Source: Acidobacteriaceae bacterium (lineage in GTDB: Bacteria > Acidobacteriota > Terriglobia > Terriglobales > Acidobacteriaceae). Taken from it: a stretch of 47,786 nucleotides of DNA. Position numbers and translations under genes: made by a program. Numbering within the stretch: position 1 is the stretch's first letter; the number at the start of each line of letters is the position of its first letter. This document shows positions 8,525-16,845 of the stretch, in pieces. The DNA lies in NCBI GenBank assembly GCA_003165075.1, contig PLSM01000051.1, positions 1 to 47,786 of the forward strand, in the 5' to 3' direction. The notes beneath the pieces were generated by a model. That model was not told the DNA's origin and did no database searches. It worked only from the letters and a program-made list of their open reading frames with translations.

Positions 8525-10246
8525 ATGAAATATTCTCTTGTCGTCTTCACGTTGTTGATGTACAGCGGGTTTTGGTGCGCACTTCACGCACAGAAAAACA
8601 GCCCGCAGAGCCCTCGGCTTGACGTTGACACCGATACTATCGAAGTCGGCGCCGACCCGCGTGGTTCAACCTACGTGCCTATGGATAGCTGGATCTACCC
8701 AGCGATGGACAGGCTGTACGCATTGGGCTACGCGGACAGCGCGTTCTTCGGCATCCGTCCGTGGACCCGGCTTAGCATCGCGCATATTCTCGAGCGCAGC
8801 GCAGAACAAATCGAGACTGACAGTAACAATGACGAGGCTCGCGCCATCTATTCTGCAGTACTTCGGGAATTGCAATTAGATCTCGATCAGACCAGCCCAC
8901 AATTTCAACCGAAGGTTCGTCTGGAGAGTGTGTACACCGATCTGCGAGGCATTGGTGGAGTACCTTTGCGAGACAGCTTTCATCTGGGCCAATCCATTAT
9001 CAATGACTACGGCCGCCCGTACGAAAATGGCTTCAACAGTTACACGGGTGCGAGTACCCGTGCCGAGGCGGGACGTTTTTCACTGTACTTTCGCGGTGAA
9101 TATCAGAATGCGCCGACAGCTGCAGGTTACTCCCCGACACTGGCGGCATTTCTGTCGAATAACATCGATGGCATTCCGTTTGCCACCAATCCATTGCAGG
9201 ACACAATTCCTGAAGGGCCGATTGATTCAGCAAACTTCTTCCGCGTTGTAGAGGCGAGTCTCTCGTATCACCTCGCGGGGCATGAGTTTTCCTTCGGAAA
9301 GAACGATCATTGGCTCGCCCCGGATCGAGGCGCCTCCATGCTTTGGAGCAACAACGCGGAGAACATCTACGCATTCCAGATCGACAAAGTTGAGCCGTTC
9401 CGTATTCCGTTGCTTTCGCGAATTACAGGCCCTTTTCGCTATGACTTTTTTGTAGGCAGCCTTAAGGGGCACACCTACCCCAATGATCCATGGGTCCATA
9501 TGGAGAAGATTAGTTTTAAGCCGACGAAAGACCTGGAGTTCGGATTTGATCGATTGATAATATGGGGCGGAGAGGGACACGAACCGATTACGATCCACAC
9601 GTTTCTGAAAAGCTTCTTCAGTTTTCAGAACGTTTCAGCCGCCGAAAAGTCCTCTTCCAATGACCCTGGGGCGCGTTTCGGCACTTTCGATTTCAGCTAT
9701 CGGCTTCCCTTTCTGCGTCACTGGATAACTCTTTATACGGATTCACTGGTGCACGACGATGTAAGCCCAATCAGCGCGCCTCGTCGCTCAGGGGTCCATC
9801 CCGGAATCTATCTGTCGCACTTGCCCGCCATCGAACACGTTGACCTGAGATTGGAGGGAGCAAGCACTGACACTGTCAGTTCGTCTATTGACGGGGGTAA
9901 ATTTCTTTATTTCGAGACCATTCAACGGCAAGGTCCGACGAATAAGGGATTCTTAGTTGGTGACTGGGTGGGACGGCAGGGCAAGGGCGGGCAGGCTTGG
10001 TTAACATACCACTTATCCCCGCTGGAAGAGGTTAGTCTGACATATCGGAATGCGAAGGCATCTAATAAGTTCATTCCGGGAGGTACTACTCAGAACGCGT
10101 ACGAACTCTTCTTGCGGAAACGGATCATGAAGGACTTCGAGATACAAGGTATGGCTCAATACGAAAGCTGGAAGGCTCCGCTGTACAAGCTCGGAGCGCA
10201 AAGCGATTTCACAACGAATGTTCGGATCACGTGGTTTACGCCCTAA
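8525..10246 (+). CDS. Capsule assembly Wzi family outer-membrane protein
   Basis: 573 residues from the ATG at 8525, which is preceded by GAGGGAG about 11 bases upstream; an in-frame GTG at 8462 would add 21 residues in front of the signal peptide and is less likely. Residues 1-22 form a signal peptide (hydrophobic, ending ALHAQ). The rest has the Wzi-like pattern: an N-terminal helical part (VPMDSWIYPAMDRLYALGY) followed by a long series of beta strands with alternating aromatic residues and a C-terminal aromatic end (VRITWFTP), as in an 18-strand barrel. In enterobacteria, Wzi holds capsule at the cell surface. Placement next to a priming transferase supports the same role for the polysaccharide made by the 23-43 kb locus. 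It is convergent with the chemosensory operon. Confidence 0.85.
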   Translation: MKYSLVVFTLLMYSGFWCALHAQKNSPQSPRLDVDTDTIEVGADPRGSTYVPMDSWIYPAMDRLYALGYADSAFFGIRPWTRLSIAHILERSAEQIETDSNNDEARAIYSAVLRELQLDLDQTSPQFQPKVRLESVYTDLRGIGGVPLRDSFHLGQSIINDYGRPYENGFNSYTGASTRAEAGRFSLYFRGEYQNAPTAAGYSPTLAAFLSNNIDGIPFATNPLQDTIPEGPIDSANFFRVVEASLSYHLAGHEFSFGKNDHWLAPDRGASMLWSNNAENIYAFQIDKVEPFRIPLLSRITGPFRYDFFVGSLKGHTYPNDPWVHMEKISFKPTKDLEFGFDRLIIWGGEGHEPITIHTFLKSFFSFQNVSAAEKSSSNDPGARFGTFDFSYRLPFLRHWITLYTDSLVHDDVSPISAPRRSGVHPGIYLSHLPAIEHVDLRLEGASTDTVSSSIDGGKFLYFETIQRQGPTNKGFLVGDWVGRQGKGGQAWLTYHLSPLEEVSLTYRNAKASNKFIPGGTTQNAYELFLRKRIMKDFEIQGMAQYESWKAPLYKLGAQSDFTTNVRITWFTP

Positions 10247-10310
10247 GTACCTCCCGGCGCCGCCCTCCGTTCCCGCCAAATCAAATCGCGAGCAGACGCC
10301 TTTCCTCGCA

Positions 10311-11144
10311 TCAGCGAGCCACATAGACGGTTGCATTCTGCACTGTTTGTCTTTCGAACCACTCGTCTACGCCGAATGCGGTCTCAACACCCCCAAGCAG
10401 GAGCCATGCGCCTCCAAACATGGTGCGGTGGAGTTCCTCGAGGATGCTTTTCTTTGTTCCGGCGTCGAAATAGATCATGACATTGCGACAGAATACCAGG
10501 TCGAAAGGCCCCAGACCATGCATGCTGTTGCGAAGATCAATGGTTTCAAAGCTCACCATCCGGCGCACCGGTTCGCTCAACTGCCACTCCGTGCCCGACT
10601 GGCGGAAGTGCTTCACCAGCAGACTCGCCGGCAGACCTCTGTTCACTTCGATCTGCTGATATTTTCCGGACCGGGCTCGCTCTAAGACCTGAGAGGAAAA
10701 GTCAGTGCCCAGGATCCGAACGTCCCAGTCGCTCAACCCCTGGGCAATGAGAAGCATGGCTAAGCTGTAAGCTTCTTGCCCAGTAGATGCCGCAGCGGAC
10801 CAAAAACGTAATTTCTTCGTTTGCTGGCGCTCTTCCATTAACCTCGGCAGCAGGACGCTCCGTATGGCTTCATACTGCGCGGGATCGCGGAAGAAGTACG
10901 TTTCGTTGGTCGTCATCGCCTCTACCACCTGGCGGCCAACTTCTGTCTGGCAATTGCCCTTGAGGAAAGTACACAAGTCGTCAATGGTGTTGAGGCCAAG
11001 TTGCCGGACGATCGGCGCAAGGCGGCATTCGAAGAGGTAGTGTTTGTCCTCTTCGAGCACGATGCCCACCTGGGAATAGACGTGCTCCTGAAGAAACCTG
11101 TAGTTCTCCGGGCGGATCTCCGCGACTGACGCCTGACTTTGCAC
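10311..11144 (-). CDS. cheR: CheR-type chemoreceptor glutamate methyltransferase
   Basis: 277 residues with both CheR domains. An N-terminal helical domain ends at TTNETYFFRD. The C-terminal SAM-binding domain has the motif I region (FWSAAASTGQEAYSLAML), an acidic LGTDFSSQVL segment and DLVFCRNVMIYFD. It transfers methyl groups from S-adenosylmethionine to receptor glutamates, opposing CheB. It is the last gene of the operon, 17 bases after cheB. It is the only full-length CheR here; the operon also has a short CheR-like protein at 15663-16292. Confidence 0.93.
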   Translation of the reverse strand: MQSQASVAEIRPENYRFLQEHVYSQVGIVLEEDKHYLFECRLAPIVRQLGLNTIDDLCTFLKGNCQTEVGRQVVEAMTTNETYFFRDPAQYEAIRSVLLPRLMEERQQTKKLRFWSAAASTGQEAYSLAMLLIAQGLSDWDVRILGTDFSSQVLERARSGKYQQIEVNRGLPASLLVKHFRQSGTEWQLSEPVRRMVSFETIDLRNSMHGLGPFDLVFCRNVMIYFDAGTKKSILEELHRTMFGGAWLLLGGVETAFGVDEWFERQTVQNATVYVAR

Positions 11145-11161
11145 TCAATTCACCCCAAAAT

Positions 11162-12271
11162 TCAGTCCGCTCTGCGTACTATCTCCGGCACCACCAGATC
11201 GAGTGGCAACACACAGTCCGCGAGACCCGCATTCACCACCGCACCGGGCATACCCCAGACAACACTTGAAGCCTCATTCTGTGCCAGGATGCTCGCTCCC
11301 CGTGCCTTCAAGAGCTCCACTCCGCGTAATCCGTCATGTCCCATGCCAGTCAGAATGACGGCGATGACTGCGCCGCCATACACATCGGCGATTGAGGAAA
11401 AGAGCGCATCGACAGCGGGGCGACAGAAGTTCTGAGGCGGCGACTGATCCAGATTCGCTTGCACTTCGCCGCCTCTTGAAGCCACCCTCAGGTGAAAGTC
11501 CCCGGGGGCAATCAAAATCCTGCCGGCATCCACCCGGTCGCCCTGGCTCGCCTCTTTCACAGGCAACCGACAGGTAGTGCAGAGACGCTCGGCGAGTAAG
11601 CGGGTGAAGAGAGCTGGCATGTGCTGCACCACTAGAATAGGCAGGGGAAACCCTGCAGGGAGATGCGGCAAAATCGTAGCCAGGGCGGTGGGTCCCCCCG
11701 TCGAAACTCCGATCACCACTACTTTGGGGCGCATCTTCGTGATGGGCGCGGCGGGTATCGCTTGCAAGAGCGGCACTACAACTGGGGCCTGCGCTGCTTC
11801 CAGCCAGGTTGCGGCGCGGCTCTTTCCCGGCAAGTGGAAGAACTGTTTGATCTTCGGGATCAGCTCTTCTCGCAGGTGGTTCATCGACACATCGAGCGAC
11901 CCTTGATTGGAGGCCTTGGTCACATAGTCATCGGCCCCCAGAGCCAACGCTTCCAGAGTTACTGCCGCGCCGCGCTCGGTGAGCGTGCTGAACATGATGA
12001 CTCGCACATGGGGAAAGTCGCGCCGAACGCGCCGTAACGTCTCCAGGCCATCCATCTCCGGCATCTCTATATCCAACGTGAGAACGTCGGGATTGAACTG
12101 TGGAATCCGTTGCAGTGCGATCGAGCCGTTTGCCGCCGCCCCGACAACCTCAAGATCCGGATCATGCTCCAGAGCGTGCGTGACCAGGCGGCGAATGACG
12201 ACCGAGTCGTCCACAACCAACACACGAATCCGCTCTCCTGTTTGCAGCAAGCGCCTGTTTACCCCGGCCAT
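11162..12271 (-). CDS. cheB: CheB protein-glutamate methylesterase (receiver plus esterase)
   Basis: 369 residues from ATG at 12269-12271, which follows GAGGAG with 6-base spacing. An upstream in-frame ATG at 12307 lies inside cheY and lacks such a site. The N-terminal receiver domain has VVDDS and the phosphoacceptor Asp in TLDIEMPEMDG (D67). After a linker of about 40 residues comes the esterase domain with catalytic Ser in GVSTGGPTA (S190), His in VVQHMP (H217) and Asp in LTGMGHDG. It demethylates or deamidates the receptor when phosphorylated by CheA. Spacing is tight on both sides (10 bases to cheY, 17 to cheR), so it is cotranscribed. Confidence 0.95.
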   Translation of the reverse strand: MAGVNRRLLQTGERIRVLVVDDSVVIRRLVTHALEHDPDLEVVGAAANGSIALQRIPQFNPDVLTLDIEMPEMDGLETLRRVRRDFPHVRVIMFSTLTERGAAVTLEALALGADDYVTKASNQGSLDVSMNHLREELIPKIKQFFHLPGKSRAATWLEAAQAPVVVPLLQAIPAAPITKMRPKVVVIGVSTGGPTALATILPHLPAGFPLPILVVQHMPALFTRLLAERLCTTCRLPVKEASQGDRVDAGRILIAPGDFHLRVASRGGEVQANLDQSPPQNFCRPAVDALFSSIADVYGGAVIAVILTGMGHDGLRGVELLKARGASILAQNEASSVVWGMPGAVVNAGLADCVLPLDLVVPEIVRRAD

Positions 12272-12281
12272 GTCGCACTCC

Positions 12282-12656
12282 TCAAAGCTGGATTCCTGTA
12301 AGCTCAAGTTTTCCCACGAGCACGTCCTTGGTGAACGGCTTCATTACGTACTCGTTGGCACCCGCCTCCAGGGCCTCTCCGATGTGGTCCAGATCGTTTT
12401 GAGCGGTGACCATGACAACCACCATCGAGGAAAATTCCGGAGTCTCGCGCAACCGCTTGAGCAGATCCAGCCCATTCATCTCGGGCATGTCCCAATCCAG
12501 AAGAATCAGAGGCACGGTTGTCTTCTCGGCTTCGATCACCTCCAGGGCCTCTCTTCCGTTGGCCGCCTCGAGAACCTCGAACCCAATTTCTTTCAAGGTC
12601 CTGGCGAGAATTGTTCGAATGGTCTTTGAGTCATCCACTACAAGTGCTTTGGCCAT
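12282..12656 (-). CDS. cheY: CheY-like single-domain response regulator
   Basis: 124 residues, a stand-alone receiver with all key residues: acidic pair D8/D9, phosphoacceptor D54 in LLDWDMPEMNG, T84 in MVTAQ and K106 in VMKPF. It is the likely diffusible output of the CheA in this operon. Its target is not encoded as an obvious effector nearby; no flagellar switch gene or diguanylate cyclase is visible. A strong hairpin (12688-12730) precedes it, which may set its expression separately from the receptor gene. Confidence 0.94.
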   Translation of the reverse strand: MAKALVVDDSKTIRTILARTLKEIGFEVLEAANGREALEVIEAEKTTVPLILLDWDMPEMNGLDLLKRLRETPEFSSMVVVMVTAQNDLDHIGEALEAGANEYVMKPFTKDVLVGKLELTGIQL

Positions 12657-12687
12657 CGATTCACCCGCAATCGTTAGTTGAACAATG

Positions 12688-12730
12688 GGACGCGGCCGGG
12701 GAGATTCCTACCATTCCCCCGGCCGCGTCC
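12688..12730 (-). terminator. Strong 14-bp hairpin between mcp and cheY
   Basis: GGACGCGGCCGGGG (12688-12701) pairs perfectly with CCCCGGCCGCGTCC (12717-12730) across a 15-base loop. It lies 15 bases after the mcp stop and 31 bases before cheY. No T-run follows on the minus strand, so it may be a partial terminator, an RNA-processing site or a 3'-end stabiliser that sets the mcp to cheY-cheB-cheR ratio. Confidence 0.6.
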
Positions 12731-12745
12731 ATGCATTGGAGTCGA

Positions 12746-15550
12746 TCAGAATGTGAACCTCGAAACGACCTTCTGAAGCTGGGCCGCCATGTGGCTCAAC
12801 TCCAGCGATGCCTTCTGCGTATCGCTGGCACCCTGGGTGGTGTTCTTCGCCGCCAGGGCTACACCGCCAATGTTCTTGGAGATGTCGCCCACTCCCTTGG
12901 CTGCTTCGGCAACGCTGTGGCCGATTTCATTGGTAGTCGCAGTTTGCTCTTCGACTGCCGAAGCGATGCTGTTGGAGATGTCGTTGATCTGGTTGATGAT
13001 CGTACTGATCTCCTCGATCGCCTTCACCGCCCCCTTGGTGTCGCCCTGGATCGCGTCGATCTTCCGGCCGATATCCTCGGTGGCCTTGGCGGTCTGCTTG
13101 GCAAGCTCCTTCACTTCGTTGGCCACCACCGCGAAGCCCTTGCCCGCTTCGCCGGCGCGCGCGGCCTCGATGGTGGCATTCAGCGCCAACAGATTGGTTT
13201 GCTGCGCAATCGAGGTAATCACCTTGATCACGTTGCCAATCTCCTGGCTGGACTCGCCGAGCTTTTTCACTGTCTCGTTTGTGGAATGCGCAACGCTGAC
13301 GGCATTCTTGGCTACCCGCGCCGATTCATTGGCGTTCTTGGAGATTTCGCGGATCGAGGCCTGCATCTGCTCGGAAGCTGAAGCCACCGAGGCGACATTG
13401 GCCGAGACCTGTTCGCTGGCCGCCGCCACCACGTTGGCCTGGGTAGCGGTTTCTTCTGCGTTACCCGCCATCTGCTGGCTGACCGCCGTCAGTTCTTCAC
13501 TGGAAGACGCCAGCGCGGTCGCGTTTTGCGCAGCTACCTTCAGCGGATCGACAACCATTTCGAGGGTCTTGTTGATGCCTTCGACGATCTTGCGGTAATC
13601 TCCCACATGCCTGCCGGCGTCCACGCGCGTGCCGAGCTTCCCTTCCGCGCTCGCCTTGGCCAATATGTCGGTGTCGGCAATGAGCCCGTTAATGTTGGTC
13701 TTGAGCAGAACCAGCCACTCATGAATCTGGTCCTGATCGGAGGCCTTGGCCATCTGGGCCGACATATCGCCATTGGCGACCTTGGTGATGTAGGTGATCA
13801 GGTCGGTCAACCAACCATGCACTCCGTTGATGGCGTCCTTCATCCTGGCGTGGTCGCCCTTGCAGGCGATATCGACCTTCTCGCGCAGGTTGCCGCCGCG
13901 GATCAGCGACAATACCCGGTTGCCTTCCCCGATGGGCAGCAGGATGGCGTCCAGCATCTCGTTGACGCCCTCGAGTATCTTGCGGTAGTCGCCCTGGTGC
14001 TTGGCAGCGTCGGCACGCGTGCTCAGTTGGCCTTCCGCAGAAGCCTTGATCAGCACGCCGGTCTCGGTCACTAGCGCATTAATGTTATCGATACAGGCAT
14101 TGAGGTTGTTCTTGATCTCGTTGAAGTCGCCATTGTAGTTTTCGGTGATCCTGGGCGGGATATCGCCCTTGGAGATGCGGTCAACGTACTCCGCCGATAC
14201 GTTCAGCGGCTTGATGACGTTGTCCAGCGTCAGGTTGAAGCCATCGATCACCTTGCGGAAATCGCCCTGGTGTTTGGAGGCATCAGCCCGCACCGCCAGC
14301 TTGCCTTCCAACATCGACTGGGTCAGGCCCACGCCGTCAGCTACTACTTGGCCGATGGCGTCAATGCAGGCATTCAGGTTGTTCTTGATCTCGTTAAAAT
14401 CGCCAACATAGCTGTCGGTGATCTTGGGCGGTATGTCACCCTTGGAGATGCGGTCTACGTACTCCGCAGACACGTTCAGCGGCTTGATGACGTTGTCCAG
14501 CGTCAGGTTGAAGCCATCGATCACCTTGCGGAAATCGCCCTGGTGTTTGGAGGCATCAGCCCGCACCGCCAGCTTGCCTTCCAACATCGACTGGGTCAGG
14601 CCCACGCCGTCAGCTACCACCTGGCCAATGGCGTCAATGCAGGCATTCAGGTTGTTCTTGATCTCATTGAAATCGCCGTTGTAGCTATCGGTGATCTTGG
14701 GCGGGATGTCACCCTTGGAGATGCGGTCAACGTACTCGGCCGATACGTTCAGCGGCTTGATGACGTTGTCCAGCGTCAGGTTGAAGCCATCGATCACCTT
14801 GCGGTATTCGCCCTGGTGCTTGGCGGCGTCGGCGCGGGTGGACAGTTTTCCTTCCACGGCAGCCTTCGACAGCATGACGGCGTCCTGCACCAGCGTGTCG
14901 ATGGACTCCATCGCCAGGATGGCTGCCGGGACGAGTCGATCGTTTTCCGAACGTTTGCCCACCCGCTGCAGTCCGTCCAGTTCTTCTCTGTAGTCCGCCC
15001 TTGCCAGGCTCTCAAGCACCTGGACCGTGTGAATGACGTGTTCTTCCACCGTGTTGGCCGCCTTCGCGAGGTCCGCGAAGATTCCCCGGTAGGCGCCTTG
15101 AACTTTGACTGAGCAATCATTCACCGCCAACCGCTGCAGAACAACATTCGCTTCCAATAATCCGCTGAAGCCATCAATGCAGGCATTCAGGCTGCCCTTG
15201 ATCATGTTGAAGTCACCCTTGTAGTCAGCGGTGATCTTCTCCGGGATGGCGCCCCGCGAGAGCTGATCCACATACTCGGCGGTGATGTGGAGCGGATCAA
15301 TGAGTGCGTCGAGGATGCTGTTTACGCCCTCGAGCAGTTTGCGATCATTTCCCTTGAACGCCTCCACATTGGCACGCTCAGTGAGCCGTCCCTCTTGCGA
15401 AGCTTGAACCAGCCTCAGCATTTCTTCCTGCAGCCGGTCATTCGCTTTGGTGGTTGACATGTGGATCTCTGGACGGTCCAGAACGGCGACGCCGCTGGCC
15501 GCGTCTCGGTTGGGACGAATCCCATGGCCGTTACTGCCTTGTGTTGCCAT
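12746..15550 (-). CDS. Soluble methyl-accepting chemotaxis protein with many HAMP-type repeats
   Basis: 934 residues from the ATG at 15548-15550, which is preceded by AAAGGAG at 8 bases; the frame stays open to a GTG at 15682, but that start lacks support. No membrane segment or signal peptide is visible, so the receptor is cytoplasmic. After a short Gly-rich leader, the first two thirds is a chain of HAMP-like modules (recurring (V/I)I(D/E)G(F/V)N..LD, PL.V.AEYVD, GDIP.KIT..Y.GDFN and N.CID). Three consecutive modules are almost identical. The last 270 or so residues form the coiled-coil signalling domain, with the hairpin tip around [20 protein letters not shown] and [15 protein letters not shown]. 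It should form the array with CheA and CheW and be modified by CheR and CheB. The lack of a periplasmic sensor and the poly-HAMP design resemble soluble receptors such as FrzCD in role, not in detail. Confidence 0.93.
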   Translation of the reverse strand: MATQGSNGHGIRPNRDAASGVAVLDRPEIHMSTTKANDRLQEEMLRLVQASQEGRLTERANVEAFKGNDRKLLEGVNSILDALIDPLHITAEYVDQLSRGAIPEKITADYKGDFNMIKGSLNACIDGFSGLLEANVVLQRLAVNDCSVKVQGAYRGIFADLAKAANTVEEHVIHTVQVLESLARADYREELDGLQRVGKRSENDRLVPAAILAMESIDTLVQDAVMLSKAAVEGKLSTRADAAKHQGEYRKVIDGFNLTLDNVIKPLNVSAEYVDRISKGDIPPKITDSYNGDFNEIKNNLNACIDAIGQVVADGVGLTQSMLEGKLAVRADASKHQGDFRKVIDGFNLTLDNVIKPLNVSAEYVDRISKGDIPPKITDSYVGDFNEIKNNLNACIDAIGQVVADGVGLTQSMLEGKLAVRADASKHQGDFRKVIDGFNLTLDNVIKPLNVSAEYVDRISKGDIPPRITENYNGDFNEIKNNLNACIDNINALVTETGVLIKASAEGQLSTRADAAKHQGDYRKILEGVNEMLDAILLPIGEGNRVLSLIRGGNLREKVDIACKGDHARMKDAINGVHGWLTDLITYITKVANGDMSAQMAKASDQDQIHEWLVLLKTNINGLIADTDILAKASAEGKLGTRVDAGRHVGDYRKIVEGINKTLEMVVDPLKVAAQNATALASSSEELTAVSQQMAGNAEETATQANVVAAASEQVSANVASVASASEQMQASIREISKNANESARVAKNAVSVAHSTNETVKKLGESSQEIGNVIKVITSIAQQTNLLALNATIEAARAGEAGKGFAVVANEVKELAKQTAKATEDIGRKIDAIQGDTKGAVKAIEEISTIINQINDISNSIASAVEEQTATTNEIGHSVAEAAKGVGDISKNIGGVALAAKNTTQGASDTQKASLELSHMAAQLQKVVSRFTF
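14145..14963 (-). repeat. Three near-identical 273-bp tandem repeats in the receptor gene
   Basis: Units of 273 bp (91 codons) begin at about 14145, 14418 and 14691. The first two differ at only a few bases, mostly silent. The third diverges at one end. Each encodes one HAMP-type pair with [20 protein letters not shown] and [15 protein letters not shown]. More diverged copies flank them on both sides. This is consistent with recent tandem duplication or gene conversion. Confidence 0.85.
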
Positions 15551-15662
15551 TGTCGTTGCTCCTTTGTGTTTCAATTTGGCTGTTTTGCCGTCACCGGCAC
15601 TTGATTTCTGGCCCGCTTGTTTTTCCCTCGGACGGCCGATTCGCCGCCTGAGCCGTTTCACT

Positions 15663-16292
15663 TCATGCTGCGCCGTCGCCACTCTCCACTTTGCGGAACA
15701 AATGCCCGTCGGGAATCACGCGCTCAAACAAGTGCGCGAGTTGCGGCGGCATCTCCTGCGTCTGTTCGGTGGCCAAAAATCCCCCGGGCGCCAGCGCCCT
15801 GTGAAACATCTTCAACACTTCGATCCTTTCCCCCGGCTGAAAGTGGAGGAGTACGTTCTTGCATACGATCAACGAATAGCCGTGCCCTATCTCCTTAAAG
15901 GACAAGAGATCATGGCATTGAAAAGTGACCCGCCGCCGAACCTTGTCGATCACGCGAAGGTATCCGGGTCTACCATCCTCTTCGAAGTACTTTTCGAGAA
16001 TGCCCTGGGGCAGCCGCGACAACTCCTCTTGCGGATACACAGCTGCTTCAATCGCCAGGCGGAACTGGCCAGTGTTCTCCACATCGGTGGCCTCGATGCG
16101 GAGATTGTTGAAGGCGAAATGTCCCATCCGCTCGGCAAACAGTATGGACACCGTAAAAGGTTCCTGGCCCATGGCCACACCGGCATCCCAGATGCGGGGA
16201 TGATTGCGGCCCGCCAGGCTGGGAAGACTGTATTCCACGGCCCTCTCCAGCACCTGCTGGTCTCGGAAGAAAAATGTGAAAGCCAATCTCAA
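15663..16292 (-). CDS. Short CheR-like methyltransferase lacking the N-terminal domain
   Basis: About 209 residues that begin directly at the catalytic domain ([12 protein letters not shown]), so the usual N-terminal helical CheR domain is missing. The SAM-binding region reads [19 protein letters not shown], with later motifs ATDVENTG and [19 protein letters not shown] stop lies just upstream in frame. Initiation must therefore be at TTG (16290-16292, or 16284-16286, which has GAGG 6-7 bases before it). It lies between cheW and mcp. The product may methylate the same receptor or a different substrate. It looks like a distinct short CheR family rather than a recent truncation, because the rest is intact. 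Confidence 0.8.
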   Translation of the reverse strand: MRLAFTFFFRDQQVLERAVEYSLPSLAGRNHPRIWDAGVAMGQEPFTVSILFAERMGHFAFNNLRIEATDVENTGQFRLAIEAAVYPQEELSRLPQGILEKYFEEDGRPGYLRVIDKVRRRVTFQCHDLLSFKEIGHGYSLIVCKNVLLHFQPGERIEVLKMFHRALAPGGFLATEQTQEMPPQLAHLFERVIPDGHLFRKVESGDGAA

Positions 16293-16362
16293 TCCTCAGT
16301 GCATCCCGGCACGATGCCGGTTGTTCGAATGCCTTTGTTTGTTTCTCAGCACTTAACGAGCG

Positions 16363-16842
16363 CTACGCTGCCATGCCCACGGCGAGATCCACCGTTCTCT
16401 CTGTATCAAGAACCAGCAGGAGCCGGTCCTTCAGCTTGTAGACCCCGCGGATAATCTCCCGCGCTGCGGGATCGAGGTTCTCCGGCGGCCGTTCATAGGT
16501 CGCCGCGTCCATATCCAGCACGTCTCCGATCTCGTCCACCAGCAAGCTCACCGCTCCATCGTCGGTTCGAACCACCATGTTCATCGGCATCTGGTCCCCG
16601 GAGCGCGGCGGCAGGCCCAGCCGCCGACGTAAATCGATTGCGGTCACGATCTGTCCGCGCAGATTGATCAGCCCCTCAATGACTCCCGGGGCCTGAGGCA
16701 CATGGGTCATCTGCTGAAAGCGCAACACTTCCTGGACGCGAAGAACATCCACGCCGAAAAAGAGGTCGGCCACGAAGAAGGTTGAGAACTGTCCGCTGCT
16801 CAGCGCTTGTTCTGATTTCAGGATTGCGATCTCGGTCGTCAT
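16363..16842 (-). CDS. cheW: CheW receptor-kinase coupling protein
   Basis: 159 residues forming one CheW domain. It has the typical strands VADLFFGVDVLRVQEVLR and the conserved PGVIEGLINLRGQIVTAIDL segment, followed by MVVRTDDGAVSLLVDEIGDVLD. It links the soluble receptor to CheA in the signalling array. It starts 3 bases after the cheA stop, so the two are almost certainly translated together. Confidence 0.94.
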   Translation of the reverse strand: MTTEIAILKSEQALSSGQFSTFFVADLFFGVDVLRVQEVLRFQQMTHVPQAPGVIEGLINLRGQIVTAIDLRRRLGLPPRSGDQMPMNMVVRTDDGAVSLLVDEIGDVLDMDAATYERPPENLDPAAREIIRGVYKLKDRLLLVLDTERTVDLAVGMAA

Positions 16843-16845
16843 CGG

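Noticed and set aside
12518..13381. Long plus-strand frame opposite cheY and mcp
   Set aside because: It is a high-G+C shadow of the chemoreceptor gene; the minus-strand frame has full domain conservation.
14270..15112. 280-codon plus-strand frame with internal repeats
   Set aside because: The repeats come from the HAMP units on the opposite strand.
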